64,000 nucleotides of DNA from Psychrosphaera haliotis (GCF_039523615.1 NZ_BAAAFQ010000007.1:434001-498000), one strand, 5' to 3'; shown: positions 16,788 through 26,400, counted from the stretch's first letter. The notes: generated by a model not told the origin, from the letters alone. Numbers and translations are program-made.

Positions 16788-17902
16788 CAATTAGCTTCCT
16801 TTCGTTGTTTACTCTTTGTGGCTAACCAGTATTGCCTTAACTTACCACCGCTGGACCTATCCCGAAGTAACAATAACGTAGCGGTAAATATGCCAATAAT
16901 ATGAATCCACCATAAGCCAACCGACAGCGGGATACGGCCATCTTCAAGGGCTGACTTTGCTAGTAGTAGTAAAATGTAATAGGCAAAGAAAATAACAAGT
17001 CCTGGTAGAATCTTACCAAAGCGACCTTGTCTTGGGTTTACTGAGCTAAGTGGCACTGCGATTAGCGCTAAAATTGGAATGGTCAACGGAATAGCGATTC
17101 GCCACTGGAACTCCGCTTGCGCTTCAACATCATCAGAGTTCATTAATTCTATCGTGCTCTTTGCTGCTAAATTGCGACTTCTTCGCTCAACAGCTTGTTC
17201 TTCCATTAATATTTGGTATTTTGAAAAGTTAAGGCGTTGTAGGTCTGAGCGCTCATTAAAATAATAGCGGTGTCCCGCAGAGAGAATCAAATCTTGCTGG
17301 CCATTTGGCAGGTCTTGTAATTTTCCAGATTGTGCAAAAACAACGCTCTCTACACCCGATTCACTGGCTTGCGCTACAAAAACCTTTTTCATTTCTGATG
17401 TGCTGCGCTCAATGTCATGAACAAAAACAACGGAGTCGCCTTTCCCGGCTTTTTGAAATCGCCCGGCGGTAAGCGTTGATAACACGCCTTCTGCGGCAGC
17501 ATTCTCTCTAACTTGGTATTCGTATTCAGCTGAAATAGGCGCTAGGTATAGAGTGATCGCACCACCAACTATTGAAAGCATAGTGGCAAACAAAAGAGCA
17601 ACTCTGGCTACATACCACTCGGAAACCCCTGTCGCCTTTAAAACACTCATTTCTTGGTCAGCGTATAGTCGACCATAGGCTAGCATTACGCCTAAAAAGG
17701 CGCTTAGGGGAAGGATTACAGCCGCTAGTTGTGGGAAGCGCAAGCCAATGATTGATGCCACTAAATAACCTGGGATTTTGCCTTCTGTTGCGTCAGCTAA
17801 AACGCGAACAAAAGTTTGGCTCATGAATATACTCATAAGAACTATAAAAACCGCAAACTGAGACTTAAAAATTTCTGCAGTTAAGTAACGTAAAATTATC
17901 AC
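16787..17902 (-). CDS. lptF: LPS export permease LptF
   Basis: Second permease subunit of the LptB2FG lipopolysaccharide exporter in the inner membrane. It is 371 residues, the normal size. An N-terminal pair of membrane segments (about 15-35 and 50-80), a periplasmic beta-jellyroll region (about 125-260) and C-terminal segments (about 268-345) follow the family plan. IIRYLTAEIFKSQ-like N-terminus (here MIILRYLTAEIFKSQ) and PLTIPILALIAVPLSSVNPRQGRFGK are characteristic. The stop overlaps the lptG start. It is transcribed divergently from pepA across 245 bases, the usual gammaproteobacterial arrangement. Confidence 0.96.
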   Translation of the reverse strand: MIILRYLTAEIFKSQFAVFIVLMSIFMSQTFVRVLADATEGKIPGYLVASIIGLRFPQLAAVILPLSAFLGVMLAYGRLYADQEMSVLKATGVSEWYVARVALLFATMLSIVGGAITLYLAPISAEYEYQVRENAAAEGVLSTLTAGRFQKAGKGDSVVFVHDIERSTSEMKKVFVAQASESGVESVVFAQSGKLQDLPNGQQDLILSAGHRYYFNERSDLQRLNFSKYQILMEEQAVERRSRNLAAKSTIELMNSDDVEAQAEFQWRIAIPLTIPILALIAVPLSSVNPRQGRFGKILPGLVIFFAYYILLLLAKSALEDGRIPLSVGLWWIHIIGIFTATLLLLRDRSSGGKLRQYWLATKSKQRKEAN

Positions 17903-18039
17903 TCACAAACCTTATAAAACTTGTACTTTTACTGGAATAATGCCGATTTTTGAGTAAACTTCTTATTTTCGCAAGAAATCTTTTTTATAGCAGGCTAAAC
18001 TCATGCTATAACAATCGGACAACAAGCCTTTTTCTAGAC

Positions 18040-18069
18040 TTAAACTTTTGTGCAAGGCTAGATTATAAT
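18040..18069 (+). promoter_or_regulatory. Candidate sigma-70 promoter of pepA
   Basis: A perfect TATAAT at 18064-18069 with a weak -35 candidate TTAAAC at 18040-18045 (18-base spacer). It lies about 80 bases before the pepA start. Confidence 0.4.
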
Positions 18070-18147
18070 GGTAAATCAGTGAAACACCGATAAAAATTTT
18101 AAATTTAAGTGGAATACTAAAGGTTCACTTATGTTTTTGGAGAGATC

Positions 18148-19653
18148 ATGGAATTTAGTGTAAAAAGCGGCAGTCCCGAAAAACAACGCAGTGCATGCAT
18201 TGTTGTAGGTGTTTACGAACCTCGTCGACTTTCTCCGGTAGCGGAACAGTTAGATCAAATTAGTGAAGGATATATTAGTAACCTTTTACGTCGTGGCGAT
18301 TTAGAAGGCAAACCTGGTCAAGTTCTATTATTACATCATGTACCTAACGTTCTTAGCGAACGTGTATTATTAGTAGGTTGTGGTAAAGAGCGTGAACTAA
18401 ACGAGCGTCAATATCGTCAAATCATTAAGAAAACTATAGATACATTAAACGAAACCGGCTCAATGGAGTCAGTTTGTTTCTTAACTGAAATGCACGTTAA
18501 AGGCCGAGATACTTATTGGAAAGTAAGACAAGCAGTTGAAGCAACAATGCATAGCTTGTATAGCTTTAACCAGCTTAAAAGCAAAAAAGACGAAGCTCGC
18601 CGTCCACTACGTAAACTTGTATTCAACGTACCTACGCGTCGTGAATTGGCGTTAGGTGAGTCTGCTATTGAACATAGTTTGGCAATATCAAATGGTTCAA
18701 AAATGTGTCGTGACGTTGCTAATATGCCACCAAACATTTGTAATCCTGCTTACCTTGCTGACCAAGGTAAAACGTTAGAAGAATTTGATAACGTATCGGT
18801 TTCTACTGTTGGTGAAAAAGAAATGGCTGAACTAGGAATGAACTCCTACTTAGCGGTTGGTCGTGGCAGTGATAATGAATCTATAATGACCATCATTGAT
18901 TACAAAGGTGGTAACGAAGGCGATGCACCAATCGTCCTTGTTGGTAAAGGCTTAACATTTGATTCAGGTGGTATTTCAATTAAACCATCTGCTCAAATGG
19001 ACGAAATGAAATATGACATGGGTGGAGCCGCTGGTGTTTTAGGCGCAATGCGCTCGCTAGTAGAACTAGGGCTTCCTCTAAATGTTGTCGGTATTTTAGC
19101 TGGCTGTGAAAACATGCCAAGCTCAAACGCTTATCGTCCGGGTGATGTTTTAACAACGATGTCAGGTAAAACGGTAGAAGTTTTAAATACTGATGCAGAA
19201 GGGCGCTTAGTGTTATGCGACGCGTTAACTTATGTTGAACGTTATGACCCTGAGTTAGTTATAGATGTTGCTACGTTAACGGGTGCTTGTGTTGTTGCGT
19301 TAGGCAAGCACGCAACTGGTTTATTAAGCAGCCATAACCCGTTAGCGCACGAGCTATTAAATGCATCAGAGCAATCTGGTGATAGAGCATGGCGTTTACC
19401 ATTATGGGACGAGTATCAAGACCAATTAGAAAGTCCGTTTGCAGACTTTACTAACTTAGGTGGTCGAGATGCAGGAACCATCACAGCTGCATGTTTCTTG
19501 TCTAGATTTACTAAGAAGTATAACTGGGCACACTTAGACATTGCAGGAACAGCTTGGGTAAGTGGAGGTCCTAATAAAGGGGCAACCGGTCGTCCAGTTC
19601 CTATGCTTACACAGTTCTTAATGAACCGTGCAGGTATCGCGGTTGAGCAATAA
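18148..19653 (+). CDS. pepA: Leucyl aminopeptidase PepA (M17 family)
   Basis: A 501-residue cytosolic hexameric aminopeptidase that removes N-terminal residues from peptides using two metal ions. The C-terminal catalytic domain carries GKGLTFDSGG (metal ligands) and the family signature NTDAEGRL (about residue 347). The N-terminal domain (about 1-165) matches the PepA type, which in E. coli also binds DNA as XerB and regulates carAB; whether that holds here is not known. GGAGAG precedes the ATG. It heads a unit with holC 37 bases on and valS thereafter. Confidence 0.97.
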   Translation: MEFSVKSGSPEKQRSACIVVGVYEPRRLSPVAEQLDQISEGYISNLLRRGDLEGKPGQVLLLHHVPNVLSERVLLVGCGKERELNERQYRQIIKKTIDTLNETGSMESVCFLTEMHVKGRDTYWKVRQAVEATMHSLYSFNQLKSKKDEARRPLRKLVFNVPTRRELALGESAIEHSLAISNGSKMCRDVANMPPNICNPAYLADQGKTLEEFDNVSVSTVGEKEMAELGMNSYLAVGRGSDNESIMTIIDYKGGNEGDAPIVLVGKGLTFDSGGISIKPSAQMDEMKYDMGGAAGVLGAMRSLVELGLPLNVVGILAGCENMPSSNAYRPGDVLTTMSGKTVEVLNTDAEGRLVLCDALTYVERYDPELVIDVATLTGACVVALGKHATGLLSSHNPLAHELLNASEQSGDRAWRLPLWDEYQDQLESPFADFTNLGGRDAGTITAACFLSRFTKKYNWAHLDIAGTAWVSGGPNKGATGRPVPMLTQFLMNRAGIAVEQ

Positions 19654-19690
19654 GCTCAATCGTTTTTATAATTTATAAAGTTGGGCCGTT

Positions 19691-20164
19691 ATGAACGTAA
19701 TTTTTTGGTTGTTGTCAGACAAACATAGTTTGCCTCAAACCGATGAAGCCAAAAATATTTTGCCTCACTGGCATTATGCCTGTGTTCTAACGGCAGACTT
19801 ATATCGACAGCACAAAAAAGTGTTGTTAGGCGCGCAGGATCAAGATCATGCTCATCAATTAGATGAGTGGCTCTGGCAATTTGAAGCAAACCGCTTCATA
19901 CCTCATAATTTACCAGGAGAAGGCCCACATTATGGTACTCCGGTAGAAATAAATTGGCAGCCAAGTCCTCAACGCCGTCAGTGTTTTGTAAATACGAACA
20001 ATCACATTCCTGATTTTTATCAGCAGTTAAAAGGGATAACTGAGTGGCACGACTTTGTGCCAGCTGATGATGTTGGTAAAGCCGCAGCACGCGAACGTTA
20101 TAAAACACTTAAGCAAGCAGGTTTTGAAATCACAACCTCGCCTATCCCTGACTCAATCGTTTAA
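19691..20164 (+). CDS. holC: DNA polymerase III chi subunit
   Basis: A 157-residue protein of the HolC family. Chi joins psi in the clamp-loader complex and contacts single-strand binding protein during replication. Supporting blocks are an N-terminal strand MNVIFWLL, ACVLTADLYRQHKKVLL, then LDEWLWQFEANRFIPHNL, which is the most conserved stretch, and PVEINW. Its position between pepA and valS is the standard gammaproteobacterial order. The valS start follows 32 bases after the stop. Confidence 0.93.
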   Translation: MNVIFWLLSDKHSLPQTDEAKNILPHWHYACVLTADLYRQHKKVLLGAQDQDHAHQLDEWLWQFEANRFIPHNLPGEGPHYGTPVEINWQPSPQRRQCFVNTNNHIPDFYQQLKGITEWHDFVPADDVGKAAARERYKTLKQAGFEITTSPIPDSIV

Positions 20165-20196
20165 TCGAAACAAAATAATTCAAGGCTCTTCTTAAA

Positions 20197-23067
20197 ATGG
20201 ATAAAACCTATAATCCAAGCGACATCGAACAAACCCTATATCAAGAATGGGAAAACAAAGGTTACTTTAAGCCAAGTGGCGAAGGTGACAGCTACAGTAT
20301 TGTTATTCCACCACCAAATGTCACTGGTAGCTTGCATATGGGGCACGCATTCCAACATACGATTATGGACGCGTTAACTCGATACAAGCGCATGGATGGT
20401 TTTAATACATTATGGCAAGTTGGTACAGACCACGCTGGTATCGCAACTCAAATGGTTGTAGAGCGTAAACTTGCTGCAGAAAATAAACCAACGCGTACTG
20501 AAATGGGACGAGAGTCATTCATTGATAAAGTATGGGAATGGAAAGGCGAGTCTGGCGGTAATATTACTAAGCAGATGCGTCGACTAGGTAACTCAGTAGA
20601 TTGGGAACGTGAACGCTTCACAATGGACCCAGGTTTATCAAAAGCCGTTGAAAAAGTATTTGTTGATTTATACAACGACGATTTAATTTATCGTGGCAAG
20701 CGACTTGTAAACTGGGATCCAAAACTTCAAACGGCGATTTCTGATTTAGAAGTTGAGAATAAAGATAAAAAAGGCCACATGTGGCATTTCCGTTATCCAT
20801 TAGCTGATGGCCAGAAAACCGCAGACGGAAAAGGTTACTTAGTAGTTGCTACTACACGTCCAGAGACTTTATTAGGTGATACGGCGGTAGCGGTAAACCC
20901 AGAAGATCCTCGCTATAAAGACTTAATCGGTAAGTTCATTGAATTGCCATTTGTTGCGCGTCGTATTCCAATTGTGGGTGATGAACACGCAGACATGGAA
21001 AAAGGCACAGGTTGTGTAAAAATCACGCCAGCCCACGACTTTAATGACTATGAAGTAGGTAAGCGTAATCAATTGCCTATGATTAATGTTTTAGACTTTA
21101 CTGGTCATATTCGAAAAGAAGCGAATGTTTACAATACCAATGGCGAAGAAAGCGACGAGTATAGTACAGAACTCCCTGAGCAATTTCATGGCTTAGAGCG
21201 CTTTGCTGCTCGTAAAGCGATTGTTGCCGCAATGGATGAAATTGGTTTATTAGAAGAAATAAAAGAACATGACTTAACGGTGCCTTATGGCGACCGTGGT
21301 GGTGTTGTTATTGAACCAATGTTGACAGACCAATGGTACGTGCGTGTTGAATCTATGGCTAAAGTAGCCACAGAAGCTGTGCAAAATGGCGACATTGAGT
21401 TTGTGCCTAAGCAATATGAAAACATGTATTTTGCTTGGATGCGTGAGTTGCAAGACTGGTGCATTTCACGTCAATTATGGTGGGGACATAGAATCCCGGC
21501 ATGGTATGACAATGACGGTAACGTTTATGTTGGTGCTAGCGAAGCGGAAGTTAGAAAAGCAAATAACTTAGGTGATGATGTTGCACTAAGACAAGACGAC
21601 GATGTTCTTGATACTTGGTTCTCATCAGCACTTTGGACCTTCTCTACAATGGGTTGGCCAGATAATATTGAAGATCTTAAAACCTTCCACCCAACCGACG
21701 TATTGGTAACCGGTTTTGACATCATATTCTTCTGGGTTGCGCGTATGATCATGATGACCATGCACTTCATTAAAGATGAAGACGGTAAACCACAAGTACC
21801 ATTTAAAACAGTTTATGTGACGGGTCTAATCCGTGACGAAAACGGCGACAAAATGTCAAAATCTAAGGGTAACGTAATTGACCCATTAGATATTATTGAC
21901 GGCATTGAATTAGAAACGTTAGTTGAAAAACGCACTGGTAACATGATGCAGCCTCAATTAGCAGCAAAAATTGAGAAAAGCACTCGTAAGCAATTCCCTG
22001 AAGGAATGACGTCTAGTGGCACTGACGCTTTACGATTTACTTTGTCTGCATTGGCGTCTACTGGCCGTGATATTAGTTGGGACATGAAGCGTTTAGAAGG
22101 TTATAGAAACTTCTGTAACAAGCTTTGGAATGCCAGCCGCTATGTTCTAATGAATACTGAAGAGCATGATTGTGGCAAAGACTTACCAGCAAACAGCCCA
22201 GAGTTAGAATACTCACTGGCCGATCGCTGGATTCAAAGTCAGTTACAAAAAACAGTTGAAACAGTGCGTGGTCACTTAGACGCTTATCGTTTTGATTTAG
22301 CATCAAGCGCTATGTATGAGTTCACGTGGAATCAATTCTGTGATTGGTACTTAGAATTAACTAAGCCAGTTATCTTTAAAGGAACTGAAGCGCAACAAAA
22401 AGCGACACGTAAAACGCTTGTTGATGTGCTAGAAGCTCTGCTTAGATTAATGCATCCAATTATGCCATTTATCACAGAAACGATATGGCAACGTGTTGTT
22501 CCACTAACGTCTTTAGGCGAGTCTAAAGCTGACAGCATCATGTTAAGTCCGTTCCCTCAATATAATGAGAGTGCGGTTGATGAAAAAGCTTTAGCTGACG
22601 TAGAGTGGTTAAAGCAGTTCATTTTAGTAATTCGTAATATTCGTGGCGAAATGGACTTATCACCAAATAAACCGATTAGCGTTATTTTAAGAAACACGTC
22701 TGAGCAAGATCTCTCTAGACTTGAAGAAAATAAAGCCTTCTTAATTGCATTGGCAAAATTAGAAGACATTAGTGTTTTAGCTGACGGCGAAAAAGCACCA
22801 GCTTCAGCAAGTGGTGTTGTTGGTAGCATGGATGTATTAATCCCAATGGCTGGCCTAATAGATAAAGAAGCTGAAATGGCGCGTTTGAACAAAGCCATTG
22901 ATAAAAACAAAGGTGAGTTGAAGCGTGTTACAGGCAAGCTATCAAACCAAAAGTTTGTTGATAATGCGCCACAAGAAGTGCTTGAGAAAGAACAAGCTAA
23001 ACTTGCAGAATACCAGCAGAGCCTTGATAAATTAGAGCAACAGTTGGTAGAAATTGAGAATATTTAA
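20197..23067 (+). CDS. valS: Valyl-tRNA synthetase
   Basis: A 956-residue class I synthetase that charges tRNA-Val and edits misactivated threonine. The HIGH-type motif is SLHMGHAF near residue 44 and the KMSKS motif is at about 552-556. The editing domain lies between (about 200-340, including TTRPETLLGDTAVAV). The anticodon-binding domain and a C-terminal coiled coil (about 890-955, rich in Lys and Glu) complete the expected layout. It is last in the pepA-holC-valS unit. Its terminator overlaps the end of the convergent gene at 23120. Confidence 0.98.
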   Translation: MDKTYNPSDIEQTLYQEWENKGYFKPSGEGDSYSIVIPPPNVTGSLHMGHAFQHTIMDALTRYKRMDGFNTLWQVGTDHAGIATQMVVERKLAAENKPTRTEMGRESFIDKVWEWKGESGGNITKQMRRLGNSVDWERERFTMDPGLSKAVEKVFVDLYNDDLIYRGKRLVNWDPKLQTAISDLEVENKDKKGHMWHFRYPLADGQKTADGKGYLVVATTRPETLLGDTAVAVNPEDPRYKDLIGKFIELPFVARRIPIVGDEHADMEKGTGCVKITPAHDFNDYEVGKRNQLPMINVLDFTGHIRKEANVYNTNGEESDEYSTELPEQFHGLERFAARKAIVAAMDEIGLLEEIKEHDLTVPYGDRGGVVIEPMLTDQWYVRVESMAKVATEAVQNGDIEFVPKQYENMYFAWMRELQDWCISRQLWWGHRIPAWYDNDGNVYVGASEAEVRKANNLGDDVALRQDDDVLDTWFSSALWTFSTMGWPDNIEDLKTFHPTDVLVTGFDIIFFWVARMIMMTMHFIKDEDGKPQVPFKTVYVTGLIRDENGDKMSKSKGNVIDPLDIIDGIELETLVEKRTGNMMQPQLAAKIEKSTRKQFPEGMTSSGTDALRFTLSALASTGRDISWDMKRLEGYRNFCNKLWNASRYVLMNTEEHDCGKDLPANSPELEYSLADRWIQSQLQKTVETVRGHLDAYRFDLASSAMYEFTWNQFCDWYLELTKPVIFKGTEAQQKATRKTLVDVLEALLRLMHPIMPFITETIWQRVVPLTSLGESKADSIMLSPFPQYNESAVDEKALADVEWLKQFILVIRNIRGEMDLSPNKPISVILRNTSEQDLSRLEENKAFLIALAKLEDISVLADGEKAPASASGVVGSMDVLIPMAGLIDKEAEMARLNKAIDKNKGELKRVTGKLSNQKFVDNAPQEVLEKEQAKLAEYQQSLDKLEQQLVEIENI

Positions 23068-23103
23068 ATAAAATAGACTTAATTTAAATAGCTCAAAACG
23101 ATT

Positions 23104-23137
23104 AAAGCCAGTATGAATTTTATTCTGCTGGCTTTTT
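23104..23137 (+). terminator. Rho-independent terminator of valS, overlapping the next gene's end
   Basis: AAAGCCAG and CTGGCTTT pair around a 16-base loop with a TTTTT tail, 37 bases after the valS stop. The right arm encodes the last residues of the convergent gene. Confidence 0.65.
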
Positions 23138-24079
23138 GTTTGCCTTATTTTCAAACATAATTGTTTTAGCTTCATGAATCCAATCATTACTTGTTTGAAT
23201 GTGCTCTGAAATTTGGCTGGCACCAATAGAAAGCTCCACTGATTTAACTGAACCATCAGCCAATCTAAAGGTAATGCCGCTATTGATTCTCTGTATGTAA
23301 TCTAACGCGGGTCTAAACTCTGTATTTGGTAAAACAATAATAAACTCGTCTTCAAAATAGCGAGCAACGGCATCGTTATTTCTAACTTCATCAAGCAATC
23401 TTGAAGCGACGGCTCTTAGAGCTCTATCGCCATACTCTTTGCCATAAGACTTGTTGATCGACTTTAACTGTTCAATATTCGTTAAAATTAAAGTGGCAGG
23501 GACTTTATGTCTATTAAACTGCTCTATACAAAATCCGATTTGTTTTCTCAACGCGTCATATTTTAGCGCACCACTAACAGCATCTATTGAAGACAGTTTG
23601 TCTATCTCTTTATAGGCGTTTCTAAGTTTTACCAAAGCAACATCTAATGCATCTTCCGTTTCTTTTAACTCAAACACATCTTGTATCGAAAAAATAAAAA
23701 AGCTTGGCCTATTAATTTCATCTCTTACTAGTGAAGCCGTCAGCTTTGCCCAAACTAAATGTCCTAATTTATGTCGGTAGCGCTTAACCCGAGTAAAGTT
23801 TTTTCTAGTATGACCAGCCAATATGGATTTTGACCATGCTAATCGCTCTTTAATATCTTCAGGCATCGTTAAGTCTTCAAAGGTAAGATCAATTAATTCG
23901 TTGTAGCTGTACCCTAAAATCTCACAAAGTTGACGGTTAATCTTTATAAACTTGCCGGAAAGTGAAACAACGGCAATACCAACGGCAATATGATCAAACC
24001 CCAGCCTGTAAACACTGTCTATATTTGTTGAATCAATAGAATTATTGTAAGGACTATCGTTAGAAAAATTTGTTTTCAT
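23120..24079 (-). CDS. PAS protein with degenerate GGDEF domain
   Basis: A 319-residue cytosolic protein. A PAS domain spans about 25-140 (FDHIAVGIAVVSLSGKFIKI, LCEILGYSYNEL), a short coiled linker follows, and a GGDEF-type domain spans about 160-310. The catalytic signature is FEDEF at residues 242-246 in place of GGDEF, and the first metal-binding Asp position reads NIEQLKSIN rather than the usual D. Diguanylate cyclase activity is therefore unlikely; it may bind nucleotide or act through protein contacts. It is a lone gene converging on valS. Confidence 0.88.
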   Translation of the reverse strand: MKTNFSNDSPYNNSIDSTNIDSVYRLGFDHIAVGIAVVSLSGKFIKINRQLCEILGYSYNELIDLTFEDLTMPEDIKERLAWSKSILAGHTRKNFTRVKRYRHKLGHLVWAKLTASLVRDEINRPSFFIFSIQDVFELKETEDALDVALVKLRNAYKEIDKLSSIDAVSGALKYDALRKQIGFCIEQFNRHKVPATLILTNIEQLKSINKSYGKEYGDRALRAVASRLLDEVRNNDAVARYFEDEFIIVLPNTEFRPALDYIQRINSGITFRLADGSVKSVELSIGASQISEHIQTSNDWIHEAKTIMFENKANKKPAE

Positions 24080-24261
24080 TTAGTTATTATTATCCATGAG
24101 TTGATTTATAAGCATAGTGCGATAATTGAAAAACCTCCAGTCCGTATTACCCAAATGAGGTAAATAAGTTAAAGTGGAAAATGCTCATTGATCATTTGCA
24201 ATTCATAAAAATAGATACTAAAGTGATATCAAAATGATATCTAAGTAAGTAAGGAAGTGAT

Positions 24262-25113
24262 ATGAATGAAAAAAATGGTTTTTCAGTAAATGGTTTTGTA
24301 GCCTCGCCAGTGCTGGCTTTATTAACCATCGGTGCGGTAAAGTCAATCAGCATCCCTTTTCAAGTAGCAGACCTATTGTTAATTGTTACGGCGGCAATAC
24401 TGATTTTAAGTTGGGCCGGTTTTTTTATGGTGCAACCAAAACAAGCGCGAGTGTTAACCATGTTTGGTTCATATATGGGAACGGTTAAGGAAACAGGCTT
24501 GAGATGGACTATTCCATTTTTTATACGCCGAAACATTTCATTACGTATTCGTAACTTTGAAAGCGGCAAACTTAAAGTTAATGATAATCAAGGTAACCCG
24601 ATAGAAATAGCGACTGTGGTAGTTTGGTCAGTAGAAGACAGCGCCAAAGCCGTGTTTGAAGTTGACGACTATGAAAGTTACGTTAGCATTCAGTCGGAAG
24701 CTGCGTTAAGAAACTTGGCGACGTCTTACCCGTATGATATTTATGAAAAAGACGAAGTCGCATTGCGTTCTCATCCTCAAATTATTTCAGATGCGTTATC
24801 TCAAGAAGTACAAAGTAGACTAGAAGATGCAGGCGTAAAAGTCATAGAAGCTCGAATAAGCCATTTGGCTTACTCACCTGAAATTGCCAATGCGATGTTA
24901 CAAAGACAACAAGCAACAGCCATTATCGCAGCGCGTGAGAAAATAGTGGAAGGCGCCGTTGGTATGGTTGACATGGCATTAGAGCAACTGTCTGAAAAAG
25001 GTATTGTTGAGCTTGATGAAGAACGAAAAGCTGCAATGGTGAGTAACCTATTAGTTGTATTATGTGGTGATCAAAATACTCAGCCAATTATAAACGCAGG
25101 CTCACTGTATTAG
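24262..25113 (+). CDS. SPFH/band 7 domain membrane protein
   Basis: A 283-residue inner membrane protein. Two hydrophobic segments occupy about 12-32 and 36-57, then the SPFH domain begins (QPKQARVLTMFGSYMGTVKETGLRW) and spans about 60-230. A C-terminal helical part (about 215-270: ANAMLQRQQATAIIAAREKIVEGAV) is typical of oligomerising SPFH proteins, which form membrane microdomain scaffolds or protease regulators. No partner NfeD or HflK gene is nearby. Instead, a small ribbon-helix-helix gene follows at 25199. GGAAGTGAT before the ATG is the ribosome site. Confidence 0.9.
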   Translation: MNEKNGFSVNGFVASPVLALLTIGAVKSISIPFQVADLLLIVTAAILILSWAGFFMVQPKQARVLTMFGSYMGTVKETGLRWTIPFFIRRNISLRIRNFESGKLKVNDNQGNPIEIATVVVWSVEDSAKAVFEVDDYESYVSIQSEAALRNLATSYPYDIYEKDEVALRSHPQIISDALSQEVQSRLEDAGVKVIEARISHLAYSPEIANAMLQRQQATAIIAAREKIVEGAVGMVDMALEQLSEKGIVELDEERKAAMVSNLLVVLCGDQNTQPIINAGSLY

Positions 25114-25198
25114 TAGCTAAGTTTAAATTTAGAAAGAAGAGTGATAGTGTATTTATTGCTCTTCAAAATGCTAAAAGGTACAAACTAAAAGGTATATA

Positions 25199-25399
25199 GT
25201 GACTAAAAAAAAGAGCTTCCCACTACGAATTAATGAAGACGTATTTCTTGCCATGCAGCGCTGGTCAGATGATGAGTTACGTAGTTTAAATGCGCAAATT
25301 GAGTTTGTTTTGCGAAAAGCATTAGTTGACAGTGGACGAGTAAAGCTAACCCAAAAAGTAGTTACAGAGTTAGTTGATGATGTGAAAAAGAAATCATAA
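25199..25399 (+). CDS. Small Arc-like ribbon-helix-helix protein
   Basis: A 66-residue protein whose first 45 residues (SFPLRINEDVFLAMQRW, LRSLNAQIEFVLRKAL) match the Arc-type ribbon-helix-helix pattern of DNA-binding dimers, with the beta-strand FPLRI. It starts with GTG; AAAAGG lies seven bases upstream. It sits 85 bases after the SPFH gene on the same strand, an association I recall from other bacteria. It may regulate its own unit; no toxin gene is visible beside it. Confidence 0.8.
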   Translation: MTKKKSFPLRINEDVFLAMQRWSDDELRSLNAQIEFVLRKALVDSGRVKLTQKVVTELVDDVKKKS

Positions 25400-25414
25400 A
25401 GTTAAGGAATAGTA

Positions 25415-25546
25415 ATGAAACAACTCATTATACTGTTTTGCCCAATTTTAATGGAGTTTGAACCTGCAAAAAACAGGTTCACTTTAAATCAAGGTGGTGG
25501 CAGTTTAACTTTACTAAGATTTAGGCTCACTAGCCTTAACTCTTAA
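25415..25546 (+). CDS. Possible small ORF after the ribbon-helix-helix gene
   Basis: A 43-codon frame starting ATG, with AAGGAA six bases upstream and only 15 bases after the previous stop. It begins MKQLIILFCPILMEF, hydrophobic, and then loses character. It overlaps the 3' end of mazG on the other strand by about 33 bases, and an inverted repeat (GAACCTG/CAGGTTC) lies inside. It could be a small membrane peptide, a decayed gene or chance. Confidence 0.22.
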   Translation: MKQLIILFCPILMEFEPAKNRFTLNQGGGSLTLLRFRLTSLNS

Positions 25547-26353
25547 CCAAAGTTCTTCCATTTCATCTAGAGACATATCTGACAGAGGTGTTGAGTGCTC
25601 TTCAGCGAGCTGCTCAACGCCTTTAAAGCGTCTTGAGAACTTGTCATTTGCCTGCCGAGTTATTTGTTCAGGGTTTAGCCCTAAATGCCTAGATACATTT
25701 GTTAAAGCAAAAAACAAATCGCCAAGCTCATCTGCAATACGCTCTTTGTTGGTATTACTGTTATTTTTCTCTTTGTTCTTTTCTATTTCAACACGAAGCT
25801 CAGCAATCTCTTCTTCTACTTTATCCAGCGCTCCGTGTACATCGGGCCAATCAAAACCAACATGAGCAACACGTTTTTGAATTTTATAAGCTCTATTTAG
25901 GGCAGGCAATGCATTAGGAATATCATCGAGAACTGAGGTTTTACTCTGTTTAGAATTAGCATTTCGTTCTTGTGTTTTTATCTGTTCCCAGTTGTATTTT
26001 ATTTCACTGTCATTCAGGGTTTGGTTTGAAAGTTCACCAAAAACATGAGGGTGACGGCGAATAAGCTTTTCGCACATGAGGCTGGCAATTTTTTCAAAAT
26101 CAAAAAGTTCTTGTTCTTTTCCAAGCTGAGCATAAAACACCACTTGGAATAAAAGATCGCCAAGCTCTTTTGGCAACTCTTCAAAGTCTTCCTGCTCTAT
26201 CGCTTCAGCAACTTCATATGCCTCTTCTAATGTATGCGGGACAATACTTTTAAAGGACTGTTTTAAATCCCAAGGACAACCGCCGTTTGGATCTCGCAGT
26301 TGAGACATGATCCATATAAGTTTGTCGATAGCGGGCTTGTCGGTGTTCATCAT
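25514..26353 (-). CDS. mazG: Nucleoside triphosphate pyrophosphohydrolase MazG
   Basis: A 279-residue cytosolic enzyme that cleaves nucleoside triphosphates to monophosphates and pyrophosphate; in E. coli it limits ppGpp effects. Two MazG repeats are seen: an N-terminal one with GGCPWDLKQSF, HTLEEAYEVAEAI and ELGDLLFQVVF, and a C-terminal one with EEEIAELRVEIE and ADELGDLFFAL. Length is slightly above the E. coli protein. Position downstream of relA, the ppGpp synthetase, is the classical arrangement. Two adjacent ATG codons are possible starts. Confidence 0.96.
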   Translation of the reverse strand: MMNTDKPAIDKLIWIMSQLRDPNGGCPWDLKQSFKSIVPHTLEEAYEVAEAIEQEDFEELPKELGDLLFQVVFYAQLGKEQELFDFEKIASLMCEKLIRRHPHVFGELSNQTLNDSEIKYNWEQIKTQERNANSKQSKTSVLDDIPNALPALNRAYKIQKRVAHVGFDWPDVHGALDKVEEEIAELRVEIEKNKEKNNSNTNKERIADELGDLFFALTNVSRHLGLNPEQITRQANDKFSRRFKGVEQLAEEHSTPLSDMSLDEMEELWLRVKASEPKS

Positions 26354-26400
26354 ATTTTTTAATTCTCTGTATTCGTTAAAAAGCTCTAAAATTTGAGACC

